In this document: piece after piece, positions 8,871 through 16,826 of the stretch
How the letters are laid out: every line of letters begins with the position of its first letter
How positions within the stretch are numbered: position 1 is the stretch's first letter
Origin: Glutamicibacter sp. JL.03c
GTDB lineage: Bacteria > Actinomycetota > Actinomycetes > Actinomycetales > Micrococcaceae
Reading direction: 5' to 3'
Length of the DNA stretch: 64,000 bases
NCBI RefSeq assembly: GCF_025854375.1
Contig: NZ_CP107575.1
Coordinates: 2,294,001-2,358,000 of the forward strand
The notes under the pieces: generated by a model
Told to the model about the DNA's origin: nothing
Seen by the model: the letters and a program-made list of their open reading frames with translations, nothing else
Databases searched by the model: none
Program-made: the position numbers and the translations under genes

Positions 8871-9554
8871 ATGGCCACAGTAATTCTTGTGCGGCACGGC
8901 CGCACTACCGCCAACGCCTCTGGTGTGCTGGCCGGACGAGCCCCTGGAATAAGCCTCGACGAAACCGGCAAGACGCAGGCGGCAAGAACTGCGCTGCGGC
9001 TGGCCGATGTGCCACTGGCAGGTATCGTTTCAAGTCCGCTGGAGCGCTGCCAGCAGACCGCCCAACACATTATCCGAGCGCAAAAGAACGCGTGCGAACT
9101 GCTACTTTCACCAGAGCTCACCGAGTGCGATTATGGCGCCTGGCAAGGCAGCAACCTGGCAGACCTTTCCGCCCAGGCACTGTGGACCCAGGTGCAAGCC
9201 AACCCCTCTGCTGTCATATTCCCGCAGGGCGAGTCGATGGCGGGAATGCAAGCACGGGCCGTTGCCGAGATCCGGCGCCTTGACGCCGGATTCGAGGCAG
9301 AACATGGAACGGGAGCGGTGTGGGTTGCCGTGAGCCATGGCGATATCATCAAGTCGGTACTGGCTGATGCGTTGGGCATGCACTTGGACCTGTTCCAGCG
9401 CATCACCGTCGGCCCGGCATCTGCATCGATTGTCCACTACGGTTCGGGTTCGCCTCGTGTGCACTCGGTTAATACCGACGACGGGGACCTGTCTTGGCTG
9501 GCCCCTGGATTGCAAGCAGCTGACGCCCCTGTGGGTGGCGGAGCAGGAAACTAA
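8871..9554 (+). CDS. histidine phosphatase family protein (MSMEG_4193-like phosphomutase)
   Basis: This 227-residue protein belongs to the phosphoglycerate mutase/histidine phosphatase superfamily. The phospho-acceptor motif VRHGRTTAN lies at residues 7-15, a second Arg in SSPLERC, an acid in ECDYGAWQG, and the second His in VSHGD near residue 160. It is the first of three tightly spaced genes (10-base gap, then a 4-base overlap). This order, MSMEG_4193-type then DUF3090 then SCO1664-type, is a conserved actinobacterial cluster whose function is not established. Confidence 0.88.
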   Translation: MATVILVRHGRTTANASGVLAGRAPGISLDETGKTQAARTALRLADVPLAGIVSSPLERCQQTAQHIIRAQKNACELLLSPELTECDYGAWQGSNLADLSAQALWTQVQANPSAVIFPQGESMAGMQARAVAEIRRLDAGFEAEHGTGAVWVAVSHGDIIKSVLADALGMHLDLFQRITVGPASASIVHYGSGSPRVHSVNTDDGDLSWLAPGLQAADAPVGGGAGN

Positions 9555-9564
9555 GGAAGCAGAC

Positions 9565-10092
9565 ATGGCGAGCGAAGTCCACGAATTCAACTGGCCGGAT
9601 CGAGTGGTCATTGGCACCATCGGCGAGCCCGGTTCCCGCACCTTCTATCTGCAAGCACGCGCCGGATCAGACATGATGAGCATTGCCCTGGAAAAGCAGC
9701 AGGCAGCCGTCGTCGCGGAAATGATCGATGAGATTCTCGATCAGATCGCGACCGTAGCGGGGAATTCTTTCAGCGTTCCGACCCATACTCCAGTGGAGCT
9801 GGTGGATAACGATCCACTGGAAGAGGTCGACGAAGCCTTCAGGGTCGGGTCTATGAACCTGGGGTGGGATGCCACCGTGGCCCAGGTGGTGCTGGAAGCA
9901 TTTTCCCTTGACGAAGCGCATCCCGAAGACGAGCCCGAGGCCGTCATGCAGGTGCGCATGCCCGTGGGCACGGCACGGGCCTTTGCCATGCGCACGCACG
10001 AAGTCGTTGCCGCCGGCCGCCCGGTCTGCTCCTCGTGCGGCTATCCAATTGATCCGGAGGGCCATACCTGCCAGGATCCCGAGCTTCCATGA
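9565..10092 (+). CDS. DUF3090 family protein
   Basis: This 175-residue conserved actinobacterial protein is recognised as DUF3090 from HEFNWPDRVVIGTIGEPGSR at its start, from its length, and from a C-terminal zinc-ribbon-like CSSCGYPIDPEGHTC with paired cysteines. AAGGAAG precedes the ATG at 9565. A frame extending to 9337 overlaps the phosphatase gene and is not used. It ends in a 4-base ATGA overlap with the next gene, implying coupled translation. Its biochemical role is unknown. Confidence 0.88.
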   Translation: MASEVHEFNWPDRVVIGTIGEPGSRTFYLQARAGSDMMSIALEKQQAAVVAEMIDEILDQIATVAGNSFSVPTHTPVELVDNDPLEEVDEAFRVGSMNLGWDATVAQVVLEAFSLDEAHPEDEPEAVMQVRMPVGTARAFAMRTHEVVAAGRPVCSSCGYPIDPEGHTCQDPELP

Positions 10093-10856
10093 CCCAGCCG
10101 GATCTGCTCGCCGGCGAACTCGAACTCACCGGCCGTATCACCACGGCATCCAACGCCACCTTTTTGGGCACCATCGGTGGCCTGAGCGTGGTCTACAAGC
10201 CCATTGCCGGTGAAAAGCCGCTCTGGGATTTCCCGCAGCATACCCTGGCCAACCGCGAAGTTGCCGCCTACCTCGTCTCCGAGGCGCTGGGCTGGAACCT
10301 TGTTCCGCAGACCTGGCTGCGCGATGGCCCCTTTGGCGAAGGCATGGTGCAGCTGTGGCAAGAAGTGGACTCCGAGCAGCATGCGGTGGATCTCGTGGCC
10401 ACCGGCAATCTCCCCGCCGAAGGCTGGAAAACGGTCTTGCACGGTCAAGACGATATGGGGCGCCAGGTGAGCCTGCTCCACGAGGACACCGCTGCGCTGC
10501 GCCGGATGGCGGTCTTCGACATCGTGGCCAATAATGCGGACCGCAAGGGCGACCACGTGCTGGCGATGCCCGACGGCCACCGTTATGGAGTAGACCATGG
10601 GCTGAGCTTCCATGATGAGCACAAGCTTCGCACGGTGCTTTGGGGGTGGATCGGCCAGCCGCTGGACGACGAGGAACTCTCCGGCATTGACCGGGTCACC
10701 ACCGCATTGGGCGCAACGCTGGGCGAGGAATTGGGCAAGCTGCTCAGCGATGTGGAGCTCGAGGCTTTGCAGCAGCGGTGCCTCCGGCTTCGCCAGGATG
10801 CCCGCTTCCCCGGCCCGAGCGGTGAGATGCCAGCAGTTCCCTGGCCGCTGTTCTAA
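10089..10856 (+). CDS. SCO1664-family protein (phosphoinositide kinase-like fold)
   Basis: This 255-residue protein of an uncharacterised actinobacterial family has weak resemblance to phosphatidylinositol 3/4-kinases. Supporting features are VVYKPIAGEKPLWDFP (lysine of the nucleotide site), FDIVANNADRKGDH (catalytic-loop-like N-x2-D-R) and YGVDHGLSFH (DxG-like metal site). These motifs suggest ATP-dependent phosphotransfer, but no activity is established here. It is the third member of the conserved trio. It converges with, and overlaps by 4 bases, the broken acetyltransferase gene. Confidence 0.85.
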   Translation: MTQPDLLAGELELTGRITTASNATFLGTIGGLSVVYKPIAGEKPLWDFPQHTLANREVAAYLVSEALGWNLVPQTWLRDGPFGEGMVQLWQEVDSEQHAVDLVATGNLPAEGWKTVLHGQDDMGRQVSLLHEDTAALRRMAVFDIVANNADRKGDHVLAMPDGHRYGVDHGLSFHDEHKLRTVLWGWIGQPLDDEELSGIDRVTTALGATLGEELGKLLSDVELEALQQRCLRLRQDARFPGPSGEMPAVPWPLF

Positions 10857-11383
10857 ATAGTCCCGGCTGATGCTTCTGCGCCGCAGCCAAGCTGTCGGCG
10901 CCAGATCCGCGAGGCGGATTCCACGGTCCCCTGTCGATGGGGTGCCACCTGGCTCGTGGGCTGATAGCCCATCTTCTTCCAGAATGGTTCAGCAACGTCC
11001 GCATTTGCATCCACGATGGCAAGCCGAAGGCAGCACAGGCCTTCGGCTCCGCGCAACTCCGTGACGATGGATTCATGCAGCCTTCGTCCAAGTCCCTCGC
11101 CAACCCGCTCGGAGTCGGTCATGAGCAGCCCGATATGCGCGGTCTCTGGCTCGGGCCAGCCAATGATGACATCTGCGAAGGCCAGCAATCGGTTGCCTTC
11201 TCACAATCCATAACCACGCTTCTGGGCGGCAACAGCGCTGGGTGGCAGCGCCGTGAGCGCTTCCTGCGCCGCTCCGGGCTCAACGCCATGGCCCCGGATG
11301 CGCACTGCATAGCCTGCGTTGGATTCCATGAGCCGTTGCAAAGCGCGCGCATCCTGAAGTCCCACGAGCCCGAACACGCTCAT
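10853..11383 (-). pseudogene. GNAT N-acetyltransferase with in-frame premature TGA
   Basis: Reading from ATG 11383, a GNAT-type protein runs for 60 residues to AAQKRGYGL and then meets TGA at 11201-11203. It continues in the same frame as EGNRLLAFADVIIGW through ERVGEGLGRRLHESIV (acetyl-CoA loop) to a normal stop at 10853, 176 codons in all. A Trp (TGG) at the stop would give a perfect enzyme, so one base explains the break. The start overlaps the stop of the methyltransferase gene by 4 bases (ATGA), so the two formed an operon. A sequencing error is possible. Confidence 0.8.
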
Positions 11384-12102
11384 GCTGCCCGCGCTTCAAA
11401 AATCATGACCGCTTGGCTTCCGTCAAATGGTGTCCGGTTCCAGTCACCCCTGATTGCGTCGACCTTGAATCCAGCTGCCTGCAACTGGACTTCCAGTTGT
11501 TCGACGGTGCGGAAGGCCAGCACCTGGTCTTCCTGCACTGTTGCTCCCGGGGTCGCGAATTTCGAGAATGATTCCAGGAGTATCTTCCCTTCGCTGAGTT
11601 CTTGAACCTGGCACCATTCGGTCACCGGGCCAAATGGCGTGTCTTTGGTGGATGGCTCTTCGCGCGCCCAGGATTCCCACGCTCGCCGTTCCGGGTTTCG
11701 GCTTTCAAAGGCGAGAACAGATCCGGAGGACAGGCTGCGCCTCAAATCCTGCAAGGTTCGTTCCCACTGCTGGTCCGGAATGTGCTGCACCACGTTACCC
11801 GACAGGACCGCCAAGTCGAACAGCCCATGATCAAGGGCGCGTGAGTCGCCCTCGACCCATAGGACTTCGCTAGCGCCGGATCGCTGGCGGGCATAGTCAA
11901 GCATGGCCGGCGATGGATCCATGCCCACGACTTCACGCCCTTCCTGCGCCAAGGTGACGGTGAGAATTCCGGTACCGCAACCGAGATCCAATATGCGCCG
12001 CACGCCAGGCTGAGCGGCGAGGGATCGGTAGTAGTCGTGGTCGGGCCCGTCAGGATTTTCTCCGTCGTACATCGCGACAATTCGAGGGTCGTAATCAGTC
12101 AA
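11380..12102 (-). CDS. class I SAM-dependent methyltransferase
   Basis: This 240-residue methyltransferase has the SAM-binding motif ILDLGCGTGILT near residue 37, an acidic loop VVGMDPSP, a post-I region and FDLAVLSGNVVQHI. The C-terminal part carries a beta-rich substrate cap. The substrate is unknown. It lies upstream of, and is coupled to, the interrupted GNAT gene, and directly downstream of the glyoxalase-family remnant. The 5' neighbourhood was therefore probably rearranged when the island arrived. Confidence 0.85.
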   Translation of the reverse strand: MTDYDPRIVAMYDGENPDGPDHDYYRSLAAQPGVRRILDLGCGTGILTVTLAQEGREVVGMDPSPAMLDYARQRSGASEVLWVEGDSRALDHGLFDLAVLSGNVVQHIPDQQWERTLQDLRRSLSSGSVLAFESRNPERRAWESWAREEPSTKDTPFGPVTEWCQVQELSEGKILLESFSKFATPGATVQEDQVLAFRTVEQLEVQLQAAGFKVDAIRGDWNRTPFDGSQAVMIFEARAA

Positions 12103-12114
12103 GTAATTCTCGAT

Positions 12115-12210
12115 TCATTGGTTCTCATCCACCTCGCTGTCGGGCGCATTGGGCGATGCCGAAGGAGCCATGATTTCGATCCGATTCCCGAAACCGTCGC
12201 GGCGTTTCTA
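12115..12210 (-). pseudogene. 3' remnant of a VOC/glyoxalase-family gene
   Basis: On the reverse strand, just upstream of the methyltransferase gene, a frame reads RDGFGNRIEIMAPSASPNAP and ends in TGA at 12115-12117. DGFGNRIEIM is the characteristic end of VOC (glyoxalase/bleomycin-resistance) proteins, and includes the Glu that binds metal. Upstream in this frame is a TAG at about 12205-12207. I find no start or N-terminal domain within the next 160 bases before the MFS gene. It is read as the stump of a gene cut off by the adjacent island. The exact breakpoint is not defined. Confidence 0.55.
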
Positions 12211-12366
12211 GCGTAGCCCCTTGGCCGTCGGGCAGCCTGAATGCGCCTGTACGCAGTGATTGTTAACTTCATACGGCGGTTGAATCGTAACGCTGGGTGG
12301 CGGCTGGCCACCTCGAACCATCTGTTTGCCTTGAGTATTTCAGGTTTGGAATACACCTTTGCAGGA

Positions 12367-13632
12367 TCATACCTTCTTAGACGATTCAAAGTCCGTTCGT
12401 CCTGCTGACAGGCTCTTTTTAACATCGAACCGATGGGAAACAGTGAGAAAAGCTAAGGGTCCCAACAATAAAATCCAGCCACCAACAAGTAATAATGAAT
12501 TCGTAGGCAAGGACGCTCCGAGAAATCCACACAGGGCATATCCGACTGGCAACAGTCCAAAGCTGACAGCATAGTCAAGAGAGGAGAACTTACCCAGATG
12601 TTCTTCGGGAACGCGCGTTTGAAGAGCTGAGCCCCATGCTACGCCCGATATTTCCAACCCCAGTCCTGCGACAATCGCAGCTAGACACCACCACAACGGC
12701 TGTGCAAATGCCGCCAGCGCGAAATTGGGCAAACTGCACAAAGCAAAAAAACCAACGCTCGCAGTGAGCAAGAATTTCTCGACCTTCCACTTGGCGCATA
12801 AAAGGCTTCCGATCAGGTAACCCACAGCCAACGCAGCTGCCATCGCACCATAGGAGGCCGGGCCAGCTTTACTTGTTGCAGCTATTGGTTGTAATACCGA
12901 TGTGAAGCCAGATTGCAGTGCTAAGAAGAGAGCCCAAAATAGCAGTAAGTAACCAAACCAACGCTGGTCTTTCAAAGCTGAAAATGCAACACGGATGTCC
13001 TTTTTAATGCCTTCACTTCTAGCGGCCACCCCAGAGATCCTGACTGGCAGAATGCAAAGCGCAGAGCAAACGAAGAACACAGAGCTCAACGCGATGCCGG
13101 AAGTCGTCTGGAATGTTGTGCTGACAAAGGTTGCAAGAATAGGACCCAGCAATGAGCCGGCATTACGGAAGGTTCTAACGACAGCATTTGCCCTGAAATT
13201 GTTCTCGGCGCTTACAACACTAGGGAGCAATGTATACAGGGCAGGAGCGCCAAACGCAGAAATGAATCCACTGGCTAGGGAGATCACTTGTGTTATTGGT
13301 CCAAGCCCTTGATGCACTACCGAGAATAGCGTGGCAACATTTAGTACGGCTACACCAAGTAGTGTCAGGATAGCCAATAATTTTCTAGACCATAAGTCGG
13401 CGGCGACTCCACCGAAAAGTGCAATTACGACTGTCGGTATGGTGCGGGCCGCCAATACGAGACCAAGACCAAGGAAGTCACCATTTTGCCCGGCCAAGAG
13501 GGCAAGTGAGATTGCGAAGACGGATGTTCCGAAGCTCTGTAATCCTTGTGACACCGCAAGGAGCCACACCGCTGCCTTGTTGCTTGAGGGTAGCGGTGTG
13601 GCTTCTTGCGTCAGGGAGACTTTTTCTTTCAA
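12367..13632 (-). CDS. MFS transporter (12 TM, drug-efflux type) paired with QueC-like gene
   Basis: This 421-residue membrane transporter with about 12 hydrophobic segments resembles MefA/enterobactin-exporter-like MFS proteins. An MFS motif A-like loop, FGGVAADLWSRK, follows the second helix. Its ATG overlaps the stop of the QueC-like gene by 4 bases, so the two are translated together and probably act together, for example by exporting the product or importing a precursor. Codon use and base composition are visibly more A/T-rich than in neighbouring genes, a sign of transfer. The substrate is unknown. Confidence 0.85.
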   Translation of the reverse strand: MKEKVSLTQEATPLPSSNKAAVWLLAVSQGLQSFGTSVFAISLALLAGQNGDFLGLGLVLAARTIPTVVIALFGGVAADLWSRKLLAILTLLGVAVLNVATLFSVVHQGLGPITQVISLASGFISAFGAPALYTLLPSVVSAENNFRANAVVRTFRNAGSLLGPILATFVSTTFQTTSGIALSSVFFVCSALCILPVRISGVAARSEGIKKDIRVAFSALKDQRWFGYLLLFWALFLALQSGFTSVLQPIAATSKAGPASYGAMAAALAVGYLIGSLLCAKWKVEKFLLTASVGFFALCSLPNFALAAFAQPLWWCLAAIVAGLGLEISGVAWGSALQTRVPEEHLGKFSSLDYAVSFGLLPVGYALCGFLGASLPTNSLLLVGGWILLLGPLAFLTVSHRFDVKKSLSAGRTDFESSKKV

Positions 13633-14339
13633 AGTGAATTTGGCTCCAACACCTGTGCAAATTCGTTGATGTACAGAGTCGGATCTTTAATTCCATTCAC
13701 CGCGAATGCTCCAGCTCGCTCATGGCAAGTGGGGCAGGTTCCACAGTGGGCTTCGAGCCCTTTCCCGCAACTCCACGTTTCATTGAACGGCACCTCCAAT
13801 GAGGCACCCTTCGCGAACACCTCGTGTTTACGAATGCTGATATATGGAGTGTGGAACTTAATGCGGAATTGCTCACCTTCGCACTTACTTGTTACATCTG
13901 AAAGCAAGGAGAAGTAATCGAGTTTGTTGTCTGCGAAACGAGCATCTTCAGCATGAACAGCGTAGAAAACGTCTTCGATACCATTCTTCACTGCCCACGA
14001 TGCGGCCAGTAAGAGCGCAATACTTGAACCAAACGGCTGAATGTCTTTGCTTTCATTGACTGGCGGGGTTTCCATGGTGGTCCACTGCGCCCCGCGCATG
14101 AATTGTGGTTGGTTCAGCCCATAGAATTCCTTCAATGGACCCGAGAAATCGAAGAAATGATGTTCAACCCCTACCCTTCCAATAATTGATTTCGCGGCAA
14201 TGAGTTCTTTGTAACCTTCGGCTTCACCAAAATCGAAAGTGAGTGCAACAACCTCACGACCTTGGTCGATCAGATCAAAAAGGAGTGTGCTGGAATCAGG
14301 GCCTCCAGAGAAGAGGAGGGCTACTTTCTTATTCGTCAT
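13629..14339 (-). CDS. QueC-like 7-cyano-7-deazaguanine synthase family protein
   Basis: This 236-residue ATP-pyrophosphatase of the QueC family carries the PP-loop LLFSGGPDSSTLLF near residue 10 and a C-terminal four-cysteine zinc site WSCGKGLEAHCGTCPTCHER, as in QueC. QueC turns 7-carboxy-7-deazaguanine plus ammonia and ATP into the nitrile preQ0. The family segments VPGRN and TDFSGYPDCR (by recall) are replaced by QPFGSS and EDARFADNKL, so the substrate pocket differs. No queD, queE or folE is nearby. ATG 14339 is chosen as the start because AGGA lies upstream. It is coupled to the MFS gene. A non-queuosine role is inferred. Confidence 0.82.
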   Translation of the reverse strand: MTNKKVALLFSGGPDSSTLLFDLIDQGREVVALTFDFGEAEGYKELIAAKSIIGRVGVEHHFFDFSGPLKEFYGLNQPQFMRGAQWTTMETPPVNESKDIQPFGSSIALLLAASWAVKNGIEDVFYAVHAEDARFADNKLDYFSLLSDVTSKCEGEQFRIKFHTPYISIRKHEVFAKGASLEVPFNETWSCGKGLEAHCGTCPTCHERAGAFAVNGIKDPTLYINEFAQVLEPNSL

Positions 14340-14686
14340 AAAAGTGATCCTAATCATACGATTGGGGTATAGCAAGCCATTCGATTAAGTTATTTCTACA
14401 TTCAATCCCCTAGCACCCATCTGCGTTTGGGTGGATTCCCAATTGATCACACTCGCGCCAGTCGCTAAATGCCCGAGATTCAAGGAATGGACAGGGCGCC
14501 ACACTCTTCGGTAGTCGTTAGTTCTTGTCTTACAAATCTAAAGATTATTGAGACACTCTCCTCAGCCCGGCCATGCCGTCTCAATATTCCGTAACGGCAA
14601 GGAGTCCAACCGTATTACAAAGTCGTCCCAACGCAAAAAGGTCTTACCTGCTTGCCGTGCAGGGGTTTTGAGCCACACTGGGGCAG
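14340..14686. other. intergenic: QueC promoter side and left flank of transposon
   Basis: This 347-base A/T-rich stretch lies between the divergent QueC-like and resolvase genes. A possible -10 box for the QueC transcript (TATACC on the reverse strand) lies near 14365. The left end of the transposon and the resolvase binding sites should be in this interval. I could not identify a convincing terminal inverted repeat or a small coding frame. Confidence 0.35.
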
Positions 14687-15311
14687 GTGAGACATTTGGG
14701 ATACACGCGCGTGAGCACTTCGAGCCAAGACTCGGCCTTGCAGCTCGATGCCCTGGTTGCTTCAGGGGTGCAGAAGCGCGACGTGTTCGCCGACGTGACT
14801 TCCGGCAGCCGCAGCGCGATCGATCGGCCCGGGATGAAGAAGCTGCTGGACTATGCCGAAGCCGGCGACACCGTCGTGGTGTGGCGGGTTGACCGGCTGG
14901 GCCGCTCCCTGATCGATGTCTTGAATACCGTGAACCTTTTGCAGGGGGCGCGGGATTACTGTCCGCTCCATTTCCGATGGCATCGACCCGGCCACATCGA
15001 CCGGTCGGATGATGCTGAACATGCTTGCTTCGTTGGCCGAGTACGAGCGCGAATTGATCGTTGAACGAGTCAACGCCGACATTGCCGCCGCCCGGCAATC
15101 CGGAACCCGTTTCGGCCGGTCGGTCTCGGACCCGGCGGTGATTGCCGACAAGCTCGCGATCGCCAAAGATGCCCGCGCCAGGGGACGCACCGCCGAAGAC
15201 GCCCGCGCCAGGGGACGCACCGCCGAAGACGCAGCACGCATGGTTGGCTGGAGCCGCGCAACGTTCTACCGCCACTTGGGCCAAGAGCCCGCATCTTCCA
15301 AGAGTCTGTGA
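14687..15311 (+). pseudogene. serine resolvase/invertase, frameshifted
   Basis: The N-terminal part starts at GTG 14687 with YTRVSTSSQDSALQLDAL, holding the catalytic Ser, and runs through VVVWRVDRLGRSL. The C-terminal part, in another frame, reads RGITVRSISDGIDPATSTGR then LASLAEYERELIVERV and a helix-turn-helix ending WSRATFYRHLG. The break is at a run of five G at 14944-14948. Removing one G joins the two parts exactly. No recombinase other than the fused product would be functional. This may be a dead copy, a homopolymer error or, less likely, programmed frameshifting. Confidence 0.8.
15171..15230 (+). repeat. two exact tandem copies of a 30-bp unit in the resolvase DNA-binding region
   Basis: Positions 15171-15200 and 15201-15230 are identical. 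In the protein this gives ARARGRTAED twice, directly before the helix-turn-helix. The unit is in frame, so it only lengthens the linker by ten residues. It is a recent duplication, because no base differs between the copies. Confidence 0.9.
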
Positions 15312-15317
15312 TCGGCC

Positions 15318-16826
15318 ATGTCCCTGCGAAGCGAAACGCGCAGGGACGTACCGCTGGGGCAAGACCAGATTGGCAGCAATACCGAGAAAGCAGGAACTCC
15401 TAGTGACTACCTGGCTAAAGCAACAGCACGTTGGGAAATACTGCGGCAACACGTCGAAGACGGAGTGCCGTTGACGGTTCTGGCAGGGGAACACCATATC
15501 GGCCTGAGGACAATGCAGCGATGGCACCAGAGCTTCAAGCTCCACGGGAAGCCTGGTCTGGAACCGGTGGCACCGGGCAAACGCGGACGCCGGATGCCCA
15601 GCGAATTCGTGAACCTGGTCGAAGGCCTCGTCTTAGCTAAACCGCCCAGGACTACGGCAGCCATCCACGAACAAGTCAACAAGGTAGCGCTCCACCAAGG
15701 ATGGGCACCGGTTTCCTACTCCACCGTCCGCTCGATCGTCGGCGCGATAGATCCGGGGATGATGACGCTGGCGCAGCAAGGTACGGCGGTGTACCGCGAT
15801 AAATATGAATTGGTCTGGCGCCGCCGCGCCGAACGTCCGAACGCGGTGTGGCAGGCCGATCATACCGGGCTCGACATCCTGGTTTTTGGCTCTGGCCACC
15901 AGTCCGTCCGACCGTGGCTCACCACGATCATGGATGATTACTCGCGAGCCCTCTGCGGGTACATGCTCTTCACCGGTGCTCCCTCATCCTTGAATACGGC
16001 ATTGGCGTTGCGTGAGGCGATCTGGCCCAAAAAGACAGTAGATTGGGCGATGTGCGGAATCCCTGATGTGCTCTATGTCGACCACGGAACCGATTTCACG
16101 AGCCACCACTTGGCGCAGGCCGCCCGAGACCTGCACTTCGAAATCATTTTCTCCGCTGTGGCCCGGCCGCAGGGCAGGGGAAAGATTGAACGATTCTTCG
16201 GCACCCTCAACACCGAATTCTTAGCCCGGCTGCCCGGCTACTTGCACAATGCGCGCAACCCCAAGCCGGGGCTGTCCATCGGTGAACTGGACATGGCGCT
16301 GGGTGAGTTCATTGGGCAGAACTACCACCAGCGCGAGCACCAAGAGATCAAGGAAACGCCTCAAACAGCGTGGCAGGGCAACGGTTGGTTACCACGTCTG
16401 CCTGAAACCATCGATGAACTGAACCTGCTGCTGCTCACGGTCGCCAAGCCACGGATCGTCCACCGCGTTGGCGTGCATTTCCAAGGGCTACGCTACATTT
16501 CACCGTTGCTGGCTGCCTACGTCGGAGAATCCGTCATTCTCCGCTATGACCCGCGGGACGTTGCCGAGATCCAGGTCTTTCACCGTGGCCAGCTCATCTG
16601 CAAAGCCGTGGATCCCGTGCATGAACGAGCCACAGTGACGTTCAAGGACATCCAGAAGCCACGCTCCGCACGCAAGCGTCAATTGCGCGGACAAATCAAA
16701 GAACGAATCGCCGCCGTCGCAGAATTTCTACCGGCCGGGCAACCAGCAACGGAGGTATCCCAGCCTGATCCGGCGGTCCACCGAGCGCAGAAAACGAAGT
16801 TGCGCACCTACGCAGAGGACGAATAA
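15318..16826 (+). CDS. Mu/TniA-type DDE transposase
   Basis: This 502-residue transposase has, in order, an N-terminal helix-turn-helix (VLAGEHHIGLRTMQRW), an RNase H-like catalytic core with Asp in WQADHTGLD, Asp in LYVDHGTDF and Glu in GRGKIERFFGTLN, and a Mu-type C-terminal beta-barrel near residues 390-430. It catalyses strand transfer together with the ATPase encoded next. The start at 15318 has no good ribosome site and lies at the edge of a hairpin. Translation may depend on the upstream resolvase frame. The gene looks intact. Confidence 0.88.
   Translation: MSLRSETRRDVPLGQDQIGSNTEKAGTPSDYLAKATARWEILRQHVEDGVPLTVLAGEHHIGLRTMQRWHQSFKLHGKPGLEPVAPGKRGRRMPSEFVNLVEGLVLAKPPRTTAAIHEQVNKVALHQGWAPVSYSTVRSIVGAIDPGMMTLAQQGTAVYRDKYELVWRRRAERPNAVWQADHTGLDILVFGSGHQSVRPWLTTIMDDYSRALCGYMLFTGAPSSLNTALALREAIWPKKTVDWAMCGIPDVLYVDHGTDFTSHHLAQAARDLHFEIIFSAVARPQGRGKIERFFGTLNTEFLARLPGYLHNARNPKPGLSIGELDMALGEFIGQNYHQREHQEIKETPQTAWQGNGWLPRLPETIDELNLLLLTVAKPRIVHRVGVHFQGLRYISPLLAAYVGESVILRYDPRDVAEIQVFHRGQLICKAVDPVHERATVTFKDIQKPRSARKRQLRGQIKERIAAVAEFLPAGQPATEVSQPDPAVHRAQKTKLRTYAEDE
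15320..15347 (+). repeat. inverted repeat covering the transposase start
   Basis: GTCCCTGCG and CGCAGGGAC form a perfect 9-bp inverted repeat separated by 10 bases, beginning at the third base of the transposase ATG. In mRNA this would fold over the start codon. It may damp transposase translation or be a leftover terminator of the resolvase gene. Function is inferred only. Confidence 0.5.

Noticed and set aside
12099-12425. 108-codon reverse frame between the MFS and methyltransferase genes
   Set aside because: It starts inside the MFS gene and its Arg-rich translation is the wrong frame of the glyoxalase remnant.
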